A DNA stretch of 54,794 bases from an uncultured Clostridia bacterium (GCA_944386605.1 CALXBS010000006.1:1-54794); one strand, 5' to 3'. Positions 7,425 to 18,410 are shown, counted from the stretch's first letter. The notes: generated by a model from the sequence alone, not told the origin. A program made the numbers and translations.

Positions 7425-9941
7425 TTGGTAGAACAATTTTTAAAACGTTATAATATAAAAGTTAAACCAGAAAAAATTTTAACATATATTTTCTATATAT
7501 TAACTATATTAGTTGCTTTTTACTCTATAGCAAAGATGTTAAGTTTCTGGGTAGGAAATATTAGAATTGATAATAATATTTCACCTTATTTATATGCAGT
7601 GCTACTAACATTTGCTCCTTTAGCATTTTCTTTTTACGTAAATTCCGGTTTACCTAAAAATGATATGCAAAAAGTGCAAATGTACATTGTTACATGTAGT
7701 TTAATGGCAATTATAGTAGGAACAATGGTTTGTACATGGATCAATGAAATTGCATGGTATGTATTAGAAAAAATACCAGGATATCAAAGTGTATTAAAAT
7801 ATTATCCTGAATTATTCGCACCAGCTGTTACTACCGTATGTTCCGTTGTTCCTTTTATCAGTCTTTTTAAAATTATCGATTATTTCTTACTTGTTTTTAG
7901 AGAGGAAGATTATTTTAAAGGGGTAGCAGGATTTGTAGGAATCAGTCTAAAAAGCAATAAAAAAGACAATGGTGCATTTAGTTGCGATAATGTCATTTGT
8001 TTAGCCAAAGGAACTTCTGTTCCTGTAGTGGTACCTGAAAAGAAACGTTACGAAGCTACTTTAGTACAAGGTGCTACAGGTACAGGTAAAACTGCTACAG
8101 TTTTACTACCTATGAGTGCAAGAGATTTGGAAAAGAAATATTTCTTTAGAGAATATGCTAAAAAAATCGGATATTCTTTATTAAAAAGAGGCATTGCTTA
8201 TATGAATGGTCCTTTTAATAATGAATATATTAATAGAAATTTTACTTTAGATTTTATTAGACCAAAACGTGGTATGGAAGAACAATTTATGGAAGAGGTA
8301 AAACCCCTTGTTCAGTATATTGATAATTCTACTGGAAAAATCTCTTATCGAAATGTTGGTATTACTGTTGTAGAAAATGATGGTAAATTTATTTCTGATT
8401 TTATTGGAGTTGCTAAAAATTTTGATATTGATGTATTATCAATTGACCCAGCTTCTCCTGAAACAACATTAAGTATTAACCCATTTGCTATTCCAGATCC
8501 TGCAAAAGTAGCTTCTATTGTAGCGGATGTTTTAAATACCATGTATGAAAGTACAGGCGGCGGAAGTGCAGGAGACCCATTCTTTACACAGGTTACAATT
8601 GACGCTTTCCAAAACTTATCTATTCTTTTAAAAGAAATGTATCCTATTCTTCACAATGGAGAAATTGCTAGTCTAGAAGATATGCTAGAATTATTATATA
8701 ATTTTGACGCTGTTGAAGAAATGACAGAGGAAATGAAAAAAATACCAGAATTAGAGCAAAAATACAAACTATTAATTAAGTATTTTGAGAAAAACTTCTA
8801 TAAACCAGCTTTAAATATCAATGGATTTGAAATTCCAGGTACACGTGGTAGTGGTAGAAAAGATACTGAAAAATTCTTGTATGGTGCTATTACCCAATTA
8901 AATAACTTAGTAAGACATCCTGGTCTTAAAGCTGCACTTTGTGGAAAAAATAATATCATTGATTTTGATAAAGCATTAGAGGATGGTAGTATCATTACTG
9001 CATGTTCTCGTAAAGGTGAACTAGGTATATTACAAGCAAAAGCTTTTGGTATGTTCTTTATTCTACAATTCCAAGACGCCGTATTAAGACGTAAAGGTGT
9101 AGAAGATTCTAGAACTCCACATTTCTTATACATCGACGAATTTCCTGAATATATTACAAAAGATATGGAAGTTATGTTTACATTATTTAGAAAATATAGA
9201 TGTGGTGTTACCATTGCAATTCAAAACTTATCACAACTTGAAAAAAGCGGACATGGTTATTACAGACAAACTGTACTTGCCAATACGAAAACTCAAATTA
9301 TCTTTGGTGATACTGTTCCTGAAGATAGTGCTTATTGGGAAAAAGCTTTCGGTAAAGAGAAAGTGCCAGATGTTACTAGTAAATACAACTTATCTACTGG
9401 TGAACTTGTAAAAACAACCGTCCTTGAAACTAGAAAGAAAGAAAGAGCTGAATGGTTTAAAATTGCTGATCAAGGTTTCGGAGCAGTTTATTACAAAACT
9501 AAAAATGCAAGTGGAAAAACAATTTATGGTCAAGGTAAAACATCATTCTTGGATTCAAAATATAATGAAAAATCTAGAACCCTTATGTTTAACTTTGAAA
9601 AATATATGATGACAAAACCTGAATCACCAACCATTACAATTAATGACAGTGATTCTGATCCAGATTCTAATCCAGATGTATTATTTGGTACCAATACCAT
9701 TTCTAAATTAAATTCTGAACTAAATAAAATGTCATCTACTTCATCTGCACCAATTAAAGATGATGATTTAAATGATAGTATTTTTGCAAACAATCAATCA
9801 ACTATTGGTAAAGTACCTAAAACGGATGATGATATTGAAATTTTATTCGAAGATTTAGAACCAACTTTAGAAGATAGTTCAACAGATGGTGGTGCTATTA
9901 CAGAAACTTACGAATCACCAAGTATTAAACATAATAAGTAA
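7425..9941 (+). CDS. VirD4/TraG-like coupling ATPase, orphan
   Basis: 838 residues. About four membrane segments fill residues 20-160. The ATPase domain then has Walker A GATGTGKT (216-223) and Walker B FLYIDEF with Asp571-Glu572, inside a TraM-recognition-like region typical of TraG/TraD/VirD4. The last 120 residues or so are Asp/Ser/Asn-rich and look disordered. Coupling proteins pump DNA or protein through type IV secretion channels, but no relaxase, VirB4 or other channel gene is in this window, so the substrate is unknown. Translation starts at TTG, 6 nt after GGTGA; the next in-frame ATG would remove the first membrane span. A strong terminator follows. Confidence 0.85.
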   Translation: MVEQFLKRYNIKVKPEKILTYIFYILTILVAFYSIAKMLSFWVGNIRIDNNISPYLYAVLLTFAPLAFSFYVNSGLPKNDMQKVQMYIVTCSLMAIIVGTMVCTWINEIAWYVLEKIPGYQSVLKYYPELFAPAVTTVCSVVPFISLFKIIDYFLLVFREEDYFKGVAGFVGISLKSNKKDNGAFSCDNVICLAKGTSVPVVVPEKKRYEATLVQGATGTGKTATVLLPMSARDLEKKYFFREYAKKIGYSLLKRGIAYMNGPFNNEYINRNFTLDFIRPKRGMEEQFMEEVKPLVQYIDNSTGKISYRNVGITVVENDGKFISDFIGVAKNFDIDVLSIDPASPETTLSINPFAIPDPAKVASIVADVLNTMYESTGGGSAGDPFFTQVTIDAFQNLSILLKEMYPILHNGEIASLEDMLELLYNFDAVEEMTEEMKKIPELEQKYKLLIKYFEKNFYKPALNINGFEIPGTRGSGRKDTEKFLYGAITQLNNLVRHPGLKAALCGKNNIIDFDKALEDGSIITACSRKGELGILQAKAFGMFFILQFQDAVLRRKGVEDSRTPHFLYIDEFPEYITKDMEVMFTLFRKYRCGVTIAIQNLSQLEKSGHGYYRQTVLANTKTQIIFGDTVPEDSAYWEKAFGKEKVPDVTSKYNLSTGELVKTTVLETRKKERAEWFKIADQGFGAVYYKTKNASGKTIYGQGKTSFLDSKYNEKSRTLMFNFEKYMMTKPESPTITINDSDSDPDSNPDVLFGTNTISKLNSELNKMSSTSSAPIKDDDLNDSIFANNQSTIGKVPKTDDDIEILFEDLEPTLEDSSTDGGAITETYESPSIKHNK

Positions 9942-9944
9942 AGC

Positions 9945-9979
9945 AAAGGAATGGACTTCAAAAATCCATTCCTTTTTCT
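9945..9979. terminator. Terminator between convergent genes
   Basis: AAAGGAATGGA (9945-9955) pairs with TCCATTCCTTT (9965-9975), followed by T-rich sequence on the plus strand. It lies just before the stop of the Cna-B surface gene on the other strand. Confidence 0.85.
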
Positions 9980-12900
9980 TTAACTATTTTTGTGTTTATT
10001 TTGAAATATTACAAATACACCAATTCCACAAATAGCAACAACTATAACAACAATATATATCCAAACTGGTATATCTGATGTATCTGTTGGTGGCGTATAG
10101 GTACAAGTGTTGATAACAGTATTTCCTTCAATACGTTTTTCGTAATACTCAACACTTTCTTTTTCATCTACGGTATAATTTATTTCATTGCCAAGCTCAT
10201 CATATTTTACAAGTTCAAATTTATGTTTCCAATTATTTTCTTCACTTACTTCACATTCTTCTACAACAGTATCTCCATTTTTTATTTGTAATATCACACT
10301 TTCTGGGCGTTTTCCATATTTGTTATCTTCATCTTCCCACTTTTTATCTACCCATATTTCTATTTTTTCATCTGGTACTACAAAACGGTTAATAACTACA
10401 TTTCCTTCTACTCCTACCTTTTCATAAAATTTACTTCCTACTTCTTTTTCATCTATCGTATATACTATTTCATTTCCACTTTCATCATATTTTGCAAGTT
10501 CAAATTCATAGCTCCAATTCTCTTTTTCTGTTACCACTTGTTCTGTTACTACTTTTTCTCCATTTTTTACTTGTAATACTACACTTTCAGGACGCTTTCC
10601 AGCCAAGTTATTGTTGTCATCCCATCTTTTACTTCCAATGATTTTTACTCTTTCATCTGGTACTACAAATTTGTTGGTTATTTTTCCTCCTACAATTTCT
10701 TTTACATACCACTCGTCATTTGAAAAAGATTGTTCGTCTACACTATATACAATTTCTTCTCCTAACGCATTATATTTTTCTAAAGCTTTAAAGGTATATT
10801 TCCAATTATTAGCTTCATTTAAGGTAATTTTTCTTATGACTCTTCCTTCTCTTTTTAATTCTACTACAATACTTTCTGGACGTTTTTGTTTTTCATTATT
10901 GTTATCTTCCCATATTTTTTCTACTTCAAATTCCGTTAGATTTACTTCATTAATGATATTATTTCCATCATATCTTGTTATATAACCATTTACCGGTTCT
11001 TCTTCTATACTATATTCATACTGATCTCCTGCATTATTTCGATATACTGGTACATTTTCAAAAGTATAACTCCAATTGTCACTTTCAGTTACACTTTTGA
11101 CTGCATATTCTACCCCATCTTGCATTAATTTTACAACAATGCTTTCAGGTCTTGTCTTATTTTTATTTTCTCCATCTCCCCATATTTTTTGTCCGCTAAT
11201 ACTTGTTGTTATTCCTTTTTTACTCATTTCTACATTTACTTGATTAGAATAGATTCCTTCTACATTATCAATAATTCCTCCTAATGGATCAATTGCTCTC
11301 CAATTTGTCCAAAACATATTATTTGCGGATGTCATTAAGTTTTCATCATCTGGTGCTTGCATTTTTACTAGAACAAATACAACATTATTTGGACTAAGTT
11401 CCATTTCTGTTCCATCTGCATTATATCTTAGATCCACACAAATCGATTTTACAGTACTTTTATCTACACTATCATCTAATAAATTCCACTTATCTGGTAC
11501 TTCTGTTAATTTTCCTGGATATAACTCAGTAGAATAATATACTTTTGGAGCATATCCTTTTCTTTCTGCATAACTAGTATCTACGCCTAAGAAACTTCCC
11601 TTCCATCCGGTACTTACATCTGCTCCAGAGTCATTTGTAATTGTCTCTATATTGTCATATAATATTAAATCTTTAATACTATTTGCTCCTGTAGTTACAC
11701 GTAGTTTGTAATCATATTCTTCTCTTGGACTTACCTCTGCTGTTCCCTCTACATATCTTCCTTGCGTTAAATCGGTTCTTACTTGCTTGATAACTGCTTG
11801 TTGTGAGGATACTGCATGGACTATATTTAAAGTATAATCATCATATGCCAACTTTTCTTCTGTATCTCCATCTTGATCAATATCACTTGCTAAACTATCA
11901 TATTGTCCATTATCAGTTGTAGAGCCAGCAAAACCATATTCTTGATTATTCCACATAGTATATACATAATTTGTATAGCTTGTTCCATATTCTAGGATAC
12001 TTTCATACGGTATTTCTACTTGTATATTATACCTTATATAGAAAAAAGTAGAAACAAGCCAATCATTTACATAATGACTCCAATCTATGTCTTTTAAATT
12101 GGTTGTCATGCTTATTTTAGTTCTTCCACTATCTTGATAATTATAATTTATTTCTACTTCTGTATTCTCTTTTATATAGTTTTCTAAATCTTTTTTACTT
12201 GCAAAGCTTGTTCCATCTTTTAATTTTAAGTTTTTATATTCATCGTGGGGACTATCATATAATTTTATATTATTAATTATCTCTTCTTTATTATAACTTA
12301 AATTTATTCCTTCTGGTAAAATATCATATATTTTTATAATGACATCCTTATTTACTTCATAATACTCCACATTCAACTTGCTTCTTAATTCATATATATA
12401 TATATATTTTTCTTCTGATGCATTATTTTGTAAACTATTTCCTAATTTTGCTACACTTAAGTTAATCTTACCCCCATTTATATATATACTCCAGTAGGCT
12501 CTTTGCATATAAGTTCCATAGGTCGCTTGATCATATTCTGCCACCTTTAATTGAGTAGAAGTTGTTGTATAACTATCTAATGTTGGTTCATTCACTAATA
12601 TTCTATTTCCTTCTTCATCCTTATGATATACTTGTAAATAACTAAAATTATATAAATTATGCCATCCCGCAACACAGTCTTGTGTATGTATATTCGTATC
12701 CATATATATTCGTGCTTTATATAAAGTCTTGTCTAAATTTTTGATGACAAACTTTACTGCTACTATATTATCTTTCTCAAATTTAATTTCATACTCATTA
12801 TCACTCGTTACTCCTGTTTCATAACTTACATATTCATCTGTATCTTTATATCTTACTTGCAATTCCCATTCATATCCTATTAATTTATCTCCTTGACTTC

Positions 12901-14338
12901 CACTATATTTATTATATGTATAAAATGCTGGTATACCTACACTTGTAAAATGATATTCATCATCTTTTAACTTAGTTATCTCTCCGTTTTCTCTCCTAAT
13001 ATATAATAAATCATCTCCTATTTCTACGTCCATTGTACTATCTGTATAAAATGCTACTGAATCCATATACCATGTTATGTTACTTCCTTTTTCTGATTTT
13101 ATTGAACTTAAATAGGCTGAATAACCAGAGCTTTTCGTTATACCGTATAAATTTCCTTTATAATCAAAATCAAATTCTACTAGACTTACTGTTCTTGTTG
13201 CTTCTGCTAACTTTTGCATTTCCCCTTCATCTTCATATCTTCCATATAATTCGGCTGTATTTGTTACACTATCTCCTTCTTGATATTTATCTTTTGGATA
13301 CCCTACATAATAAAGATAAGAAGAAGCTATAGACGCAGTAGGATGACTTGATGACAAATAATAATATGTATTACCTTCTTGTGGTTCTATTTTATTTAAA
13401 TTTTCATCATACATTACACATCCTTCAGGTAATTCTTCTTTTATACACTTAGGGCCTCCAGTATTCACAAAATAATTATTTTCTCCATATGCTCCTATAA
13501 TACCATCATCATTATTTCTAGCTTGAAAATAATATCCTACCCAATAATAATCATCTAATATATCTTCTATTTTCGTGTAATCTTCTTTAGGCGCAACTGT
13601 TGCATATTTTGATAATATATAAGTCTTTTTGGTAGTTATATAATGAAATTTACATACATTTGATTCCATTGCTATTATCTCATCAGTCTCTATATTTTCT
13701 TTCATCTTTGCTTGATATTCTAGGTCCGTTTGTATTTTAAATCTTGGATATAAATTATACACTATTTGTATAGTTCCTTCAAAATGTTCATTCTCTGCTA
13801 TTACCATATTATTACTAAATGTGTATGTATTACTATTTTTATTATATACATAACTCCAATCATATTGTTTTGTACTACTACTTTTTCTATCTGCTGCTAT
13901 TACTACATTATTTGTTAACCATTTTTCATAAGAATTTACATCTGATTGTGATAAACTTCTCCAATATTCACTAAAACTATCCTTTGCTATTCCTGGTATT
14001 TCTATCACAATTTCTCCAGGCTGATATTCTTTTCCCGTTGTACAGGCATAAGTAATTTGCATTACTAATTGTTTTGTTTCATTTTCATTAATTGCATTCC
14101 ATGTAAAATCTGTAATTGCTTGATCTGGTGTGTCACTTCTATCATACATCACTAGTTGTATATTCCAGTTATTATCCGTTACTTCTATTGCATTCTTTTT
14201 TGTAAGTGATCCTACTACTATAGTAGACATCGTTGTAATTAAAAATAGCCACAAAAATATCGTAAATATAGAGACTTTTCTTTTATGTTTCTTCTTGTTT
14301 TCTTTTTGCTTTTTTATTTCCTTCTCTTGCTTTTCCAT
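9980..14338 (-). CDS. Large surface protein with four Cna-B domains and terminal membrane anchors
   Basis: 1452 residues. A lysine-rich head is followed by a membrane segment (VSIFTIFLWLFLITTMSTIVVG, about residues 21-44), then roughly 1000 residues of beta-rich adhesin-like sequence. Four Cna-B repeats follow (from about residue 1045), each opening with a K.W.D..N...RPESIV-like pattern. A C-terminal segment IPVWIYIVVIVVAICGIGVF ends in a short basic tail. Cna-B domains are stalks of Gram-positive adhesins. No LPxTG is present; the anchor is preceded by PPTDTSDI, also seen in the two surface proteins at 48-54.6 kb. AAAGGAGAG directly precedes the chosen ATG at 14338. The gene is alone, behind a TG-repeat upstream element. 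Confidence 0.85.
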   Translation of the reverse strand: MEKQEKEIKKQKENKKKHKRKVSIFTIFLWLFLITTMSTIVVGSLTKKNAIEVTDNNWNIQLVMYDRSDTPDQAITDFTWNAINENETKQLVMQITYACTTGKEYQPGEIVIEIPGIAKDSFSEYWRSLSQSDVNSYEKWLTNNVVIAADRKSSSTKQYDWSYVYNKNSNTYTFSNNMVIAENEHFEGTIQIVYNLYPRFKIQTDLEYQAKMKENIETDEIIAMESNVCKFHYITTKKTYILSKYATVAPKEDYTKIEDILDDYYWVGYYFQARNNDDGIIGAYGENNYFVNTGGPKCIKEELPEGCVMYDENLNKIEPQEGNTYYYLSSSHPTASIASSYLYYVGYPKDKYQEGDSVTNTAELYGRYEDEGEMQKLAEATRTVSLVEFDFDYKGNLYGITKSSGYSAYLSSIKSEKGSNITWYMDSVAFYTDSTMDVEIGDDLLYIRRENGEITKLKDDEYHFTSVGIPAFYTYNKYSGSQGDKLIGYEWELQVRYKDTDEYVSYETGVTSDNEYEIKFEKDNIVAVKFVIKNLDKTLYKARIYMDTNIHTQDCVAGWHNLYNFSYLQVYHKDEEGNRILVNEPTLDSYTTTSTQLKVAEYDQATYGTYMQRAYWSIYINGGKINLSVAKLGNSLQNNASEEKYIYIYELRSKLNVEYYEVNKDVIIKIYDILPEGINLSYNKEEIINNIKLYDSPHDEYKNLKLKDGTSFASKKDLENYIKENTEVEINYNYQDSGRTKISMTTNLKDIDWSHYVNDWLVSTFFYIRYNIQVEIPYESILEYGTSYTNYVYTMWNNQEYGFAGSTTDNGQYDSLASDIDQDGDTEEKLAYDDYTLNIVHAVSSQQAVIKQVRTDLTQGRYVEGTAEVSPREEYDYKLRVTTGANSIKDLILYDNIETITNDSGADVSTGWKGSFLGVDTSYAERKGYAPKVYYSTELYPGKLTEVPDKWNLLDDSVDKSTVKSICVDLRYNADGTEMELSPNNVVFVLVKMQAPDDENLMTSANNMFWTNWRAIDPLGGIIDNVEGIYSNQVNVEMSKKGITTSISGQKIWGDGENKNKTRPESIVVKLMQDGVEYAVKSVTESDNWSYTFENVPVYRNNAGDQYEYSIEEEPVNGYITRYDGNNIINEVNLTEFEVEKIWEDNNNEKQKRPESIVVELKREGRVIRKITLNEANNWKYTFKALEKYNALGEEIVYSVDEQSFSNDEWYVKEIVGGKITNKFVVPDERVKIIGSKRWDDNNNLAGKRPESVVLQVKNGEKVVTEQVVTEKENWSYEFELAKYDESGNEIVYTIDEKEVGSKFYEKVGVEGNVVINRFVVPDEKIEIWVDKKWEDEDNKYGKRPESVILQIKNGDTVVEECEVSEENNWKHKFELVKYDELGNEINYTVDEKESVEYYEKRIEGNTVINTCTYTPPTDTSDIPVWIYIVVIVVAICGIGVFVIFQNKHKNS

Positions 14339-14343
14339 ACTTA

Positions 14344-14572
<229 letters not shown>

Positions 14573-14584
14573 TTTTTCAATAAG

Positions 14585-14618
14585 GCAAAAAAAATAAGAT
14601 GAAAACTCACCTTATTTT
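14585..14618 (-). terminator. Terminator of the eight-gene operon
   Basis: On the minus strand AAAATAAGGTG pairs with CATCTTATTTT (one G-U pair) and a run of T follows (A run at 14585-14594 on the plus strand). Confidence 0.85.
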
Positions 14619-16740
14619 ATATCTTTATTTCTCCTGAAATGATATGACATGCAGATTTAATTTCTGCTACATCATTTGATATTTCAATATATTCAAATTC
14701 ATCTTTTAATTGATTTAAAAATGCATGTATTTCTGAAAACTCTTTCTTTTGCAAAATTGTTTTATATTTGGTTATAAGAAGCTCTTTATCCTGTAAAATA
14801 TTTTTAGAAATGGTTAGCCTATCTGCTTCTATTGCAATTTCTAAAATATACAACACAGGCTCATTAATCTCATGACAAATTTCAATTGCTTTATCATAGT
14901 ATGAACTTGCTAGTTCCTTATTGCTATTTTTTAAATACTTAGCGATATTCCAATAAATAATTTCAAAAGGATGAATGGCTATATTTTGAATTGTATTAGT
15001 AAACAATGCGTTATCTTCTAAAGATCTCAAAGAATATTCCTGATAAATTGTTTTATTTTCTTCAAAAGCTTGATACATCTTTTTAGCAATGTCTATCTGA
15101 TCATGATGAATTGCATATTGCATGACTTCTAAATAATTGACCATGATAAAATTCCTAGAAAAATCTGAAATATTTGCAAGCTGTTCCATAAACTTAGGAA
15201 AATTTAGTTCATTTAACCCTACTACTTTCATCAAATATTTTAATGCATTATCTAAATAACCACAGGAAATTTCAAGCATACATCGGTACTGATACTGTCT
15301 TCTTTTATCTGTTTGAGATACAAATTGACTAATAGCATATTCTGAATCCTTTACTCCATTTTGATAATATGTTTTTTTCGTCTCTTCGTCTAAATTAGGA
15401 GTTATTAAATTCGTATATGCTTGTAATCTTGTTCCAACTGCCTTTGCAAGCGTATCTGACTTCATGCTCTCAAATTCTTTGATTCCTTCCATTGCATGTA
15501 ATACTTGTTCATATTTTTCAATTGCTTCTGTTAAAACTTCCACTGTTTTATCATGACGAAAACAAGTATTATAATAAATGGCTTCCCTTATTTTTAAAAT
15601 ATAATAATACTCAAAGAATTCCCAAGAACCACTAATTTGCCCCAACTCTTGTGTACTAATATCAATTTGTTCTTTACTTTTTATATTATTTCCTAAATGG
15701 GTATAAATGGTAAGTAAATATAACGAAACGTCTAGTTTTAACTTATAAATGATAAAGTCTTTTACCTTTATCTTTCCAATAATATCTTTTTGAAGACTTA
15801 ATAAAAATTTCTCACAAAGTAGCAAGTTTCTTTGTACATCAATCATACTTCTAATTTTTAAAGATAATAGTTCTAACTGAATCCTTAAATTAGTAGTAGA
15901 TATTGTATTAATGTTATTTACTATTAAACGTATTAATTCTTCTTTGTCTTTTAAGTTATCTACTTCATTCATTAAAAAAATAGCGTCTACAATATTATTT
16001 TGTAACAAATACTCTGATAATTTCTTTTGAATATTGGTGCGAAAAACATTAAAAATATACCTACTATTTTGGAAATTTTTTTCTAAAACTAGCTTTTGAT
16101 CTTCTGAAAATTTTTGACTATTTCTTGTAAGTCTTGTATTACATACCACATCAGCAAGCATTAATTTTGGATTCTTTCTAGCAGAAGAAAGCGAAAAATG
16201 GATTTTACAATTTCTAGATAGAAAAATATTTTTCTCAGCGATTTTCATATAGATTCTTTCTTTTATCCTTTGACTATATTCTTCTAACTCAATAATTGCC
16301 TTATCATCCTCTACTTCCAAATCTCTTCTTACCGCTGCAACTACATTTAATTCAATTTCATCTGCTCTTTCTAAAGATAATTTTTCGAGTAAATTGACAA
16401 TTCCTTCCGTAACAATATTTAAATATAATATTTTATCATCCTTAAAATCCAGCAACTCATTATTTTCAAAAATAACGAAATAAGCGGGTATATCTTTAAT
16501 AGCTTGCATAATTTTAAAGGCAACCATTCCAGCAAGAATTGGATCTTCTTTTGAGATATCATTAATGTGTACATACTTTCCGGCTACTTTTTCAACTGCC
16601 TCTTTCATTATTTTTTGAGCTTGTTCTACTAAAAGATCACCTTTTTTTACAAGTATTCCACCAATTAAAGAAGGAGAAATTGCCTTCTCCTCATGAATAA
16701 ACTTTCCACTTTCATCTAAATACAATTCATAACTTCTCAT
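14617..16740 (-). CDS. DUF3800 nuclease-like protein with helical-repeat C-terminus
   Basis: 707 residues. The N-terminal 240 or so are a DUF3800 domain: YLDESG at 7-12 (Asp9, Glu10) and the late LMLADVVCN with Asp197. Those acidic residues are the presumed metal-binding site of an RNase H-like fold. The rest is alpha-helical, with repeats of about 35-40 residues that look TPR-like (for example SNKELASSYYDKAIEICHEI). DUF3800 proteins are predicted nucleases; a substrate has not been assigned here. The ATG overlaps the stop of the preceding gene by 4 bp (ATGA), with GAGGGG upstream. It is the last gene of the operon and the likely effector. Confidence 0.75.
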   Translation of the reverse strand: MRSYELYLDESGKFIHEEKAISPSLIGGILVKKGDLLVEQAQKIMKEAVEKVAGKYVHINDISKEDPILAGMVAFKIMQAIKDIPAYFVIFENNELLDFKDDKILYLNIVTEGIVNLLEKLSLERADEIELNVVAAVRRDLEVEDDKAIIELEEYSQRIKERIYMKIAEKNIFLSRNCKIHFSLSSARKNPKLMLADVVCNTRLTRNSQKFSEDQKLVLEKNFQNSRYIFNVFRTNIQKKLSEYLLQNNIVDAIFLMNEVDNLKDKEELIRLIVNNINTISTTNLRIQLELLSLKIRSMIDVQRNLLLCEKFLLSLQKDIIGKIKVKDFIIYKLKLDVSLYLLTIYTHLGNNIKSKEQIDISTQELGQISGSWEFFEYYYILKIREAIYYNTCFRHDKTVEVLTEAIEKYEQVLHAMEGIKEFESMKSDTLAKAVGTRLQAYTNLITPNLDEETKKTYYQNGVKDSEYAISQFVSQTDKRRQYQYRCMLEISCGYLDNALKYLMKVVGLNELNFPKFMEQLANISDFSRNFIMVNYLEVMQYAIHHDQIDIAKKMYQAFEENKTIYQEYSLRSLEDNALFTNTIQNIAIHPFEIIYWNIAKYLKNSNKELASSYYDKAIEICHEINEPVLYILEIAIEADRLTISKNILQDKELLITKYKTILQKKEFSEIHAFLNQLKDEFEYIEISNDVAEIKSACHIISGEIKI

Positions 16741-18410
16741 AAATTCCCCTCATTTTTACTAATCATATTTCCTGTCATATAATCTATATACTGTCCCTGA
16801 TTTTTAACAAAATAAAGCTCATCCTCTTTTCCTTTTATAATATATTGCCCTACTTTTACTTTTGCCTCTTTAGCATACCCTATCATAACCATCTTAGAAC
16901 GAGGATCGATAACACACTCTAACTCTTCTATTTTAAAAATTCTACTAAATATATTAACAAAAAACTTAGTTAAATTCCAAACCGCATATACATTTGCATC
17001 ACTAATAATGCCATGAGCTTCTACTTTATTACGAAATAATGTAAAAATTTCCTGTAAACCATTAAAAGTAATTTCATTTCCTAAAATATCCATATTCAGT
17101 AAAGAACTTAAATATTGCATTAGAATTTGTTCCTCTGGTGAAAGTAAAAACTTTTTCTCTCTAATATTTTTATACAACCCATCTTGTGTTTGTTGATATA
17201 TATTTAACAAAATTTGATTTGTCCAAACAGAAGGTCTATCTCCAATAATATCCTTATCTATCTTTTGCACATCAAATCTTTTATTGTATTTTGCATATAA
17301 ATAATATTCTACCATTTTCCCCATCACGGTAATATAATGAAACATAGCAAGTGTTGACTGATAAGCAGAAGTATGTAAATAAGCATTTCTATATAATTCA
17401 AACAAAAGTTTTTGCTTAGGAACAAATATGATTTCTTCCTCTAATTTGTGATTAAACTGATACTCATAAATGGTATTTAAATGTTTAATATCCTTATCTT
17501 TTAATGACTTACCATAACTTACTCCTAACTTAACACTTATTTTTGCTATACCATGCTCTAGTTTACTAACATTTTCTTTCTCACTTGTAATAAAAAGATT
17601 TTCTGTAAATTCAATTGCTGAATCAATAGAGCATACTTTTACTGCATTTAATCTTTTGATACTTTCTGGAATTTCTTTTATGCTATTATTTTTTACCGCC
17701 ATAATGTGATACAACCCGATTTTATGGAAGTTTATCTTTTGATAAGATAAAATCATTTGATCCACATTTTTTACTTCATGAATGACTGCAATGACATTTT
17801 CTTTTACAAATTTCTCGTGATGTATTTTAGGCAAATCTTGATAACGAACATATAAATGATTGTTATTTACTTTATATGAAGTATTCTTTTCTATATCAAA
17901 TGAACTTTTAAGCATGTCCCCATCAATTATAATGATTTTTAAATGTGGATCCTCTTTACATAGTTTTTTTATTTTTTTTCCAAGATTTTCTCTTTTAGGC
18001 ATGATTTGATATAACAAATAATAACTTACGATAACAACTAAGAAAATACTAAAAAACATAACATATCTATCTTCATAATATTTCAGGGATTTTTGCAAAG
18101 AAAGAATTAAGCCTGTCATTTTAAATATTTCAAGCAAGAAAAAGGATCTAACCATTTTAAAATTAACATCTACTTTTCCAAGTTTTAAAATAGAAGGATT
18201 CTTTTTCCCATTTTTAGCATAATCTAACATATACAAAACAAAAATCACATCAAATCCAATCATAACTACCATTGCTTTTACTAAGTTATATCCCTCATTA
18301 TAGATAGAAATACCTAACTCTGTTACCAAAAAGATATTAAAAAGAATGATTTCTAAAAGAAACGTAAATATCAAAATTCCCATATTAATTTTTGTTATTT
18401 GCTGTCTCAT
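16737..18410 (-). CDS. Membrane protein with C-terminal HEPN-like domain (paralogue of the next gene upstream)
   Basis: 557 residues. Four membrane segments lie within about residues 9-140. A soluble middle of alternating strands and helices follows (KIIIIDGD..., VIAVIHEVKN..., IGLYHIMAVKN), then a helical C-terminal region with RNKVEAHG at 460-467. R-N-x3-x-H fits the Rx4-6H signature of HEPN ribonucleases, with Arg460 and His466. The same order of parts and the same motif recur in the 640-residue protein encoded just upstream, which overlaps this gene by 26 bp. Activity is inferred, not known; it could also be a non-catalytic HEPN fold. GGGTGATG precedes the ATG. Confidence 0.65.
   Translation of the reverse strand: MRQQITKINMGILIFTFLLEIILFNIFLVTELGISIYNEGYNLVKAMVVMIGFDVIFVLYMLDYAKNGKKNPSILKLGKVDVNFKMVRSFFLLEIFKMTGLILSLQKSLKYYEDRYVMFFSIFLVVIVSYYLLYQIMPKRENLGKKIKKLCKEDPHLKIIIIDGDMLKSSFDIEKNTSYKVNNNHLYVRYQDLPKIHHEKFVKENVIAVIHEVKNVDQMILSYQKINFHKIGLYHIMAVKNNSIKEIPESIKRLNAVKVCSIDSAIEFTENLFITSEKENVSKLEHGIAKISVKLGVSYGKSLKDKDIKHLNTIYEYQFNHKLEEEIIFVPKQKLLFELYRNAYLHTSAYQSTLAMFHYITVMGKMVEYYLYAKYNKRFDVQKIDKDIIGDRPSVWTNQILLNIYQQTQDGLYKNIREKKFLLSPEEQILMQYLSSLLNMDILGNEITFNGLQEIFTLFRNKVEAHGIISDANVYAVWNLTKFFVNIFSRIFKIEELECVIDPRSKMVMIGYAKEAKVKVGQYIIKGKEDELYFVKNQGQYIDYMTGNMISKNEGNL

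Noticed and set aside
7425-9941. Integrative conjugative element around the VirD4-like gene
   Set aside because: No relaxase, VirB4-like ATPase, integrase, attachment repeats or phage-type genes in the flanks; both neighbours are ordinary genes with their own promoters and terminators.
9980-10090. LPxTG sortase signal at the C-terminus of the Cna-B protein
   Set aside because: The residues before the anchor are PPTDTSDI; no LPxTG, NPxTG or close variant is present, so I describe only the shared DTSDI motif.
13033-13332. Plus-strand 99-codon open frame, Leu-rich
   Set aside because: Antisense shadow of the Cna-B surface gene; low complexity and no ribosome binding site or promoter.
14617-16740. 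Transposase-like reading of the YLDESG protein
   Set aside because: The DES and late Asp pattern fits DUF3800 better; there are no terminal inverted repeats or target duplication around the gene, and it is locked in an operon.
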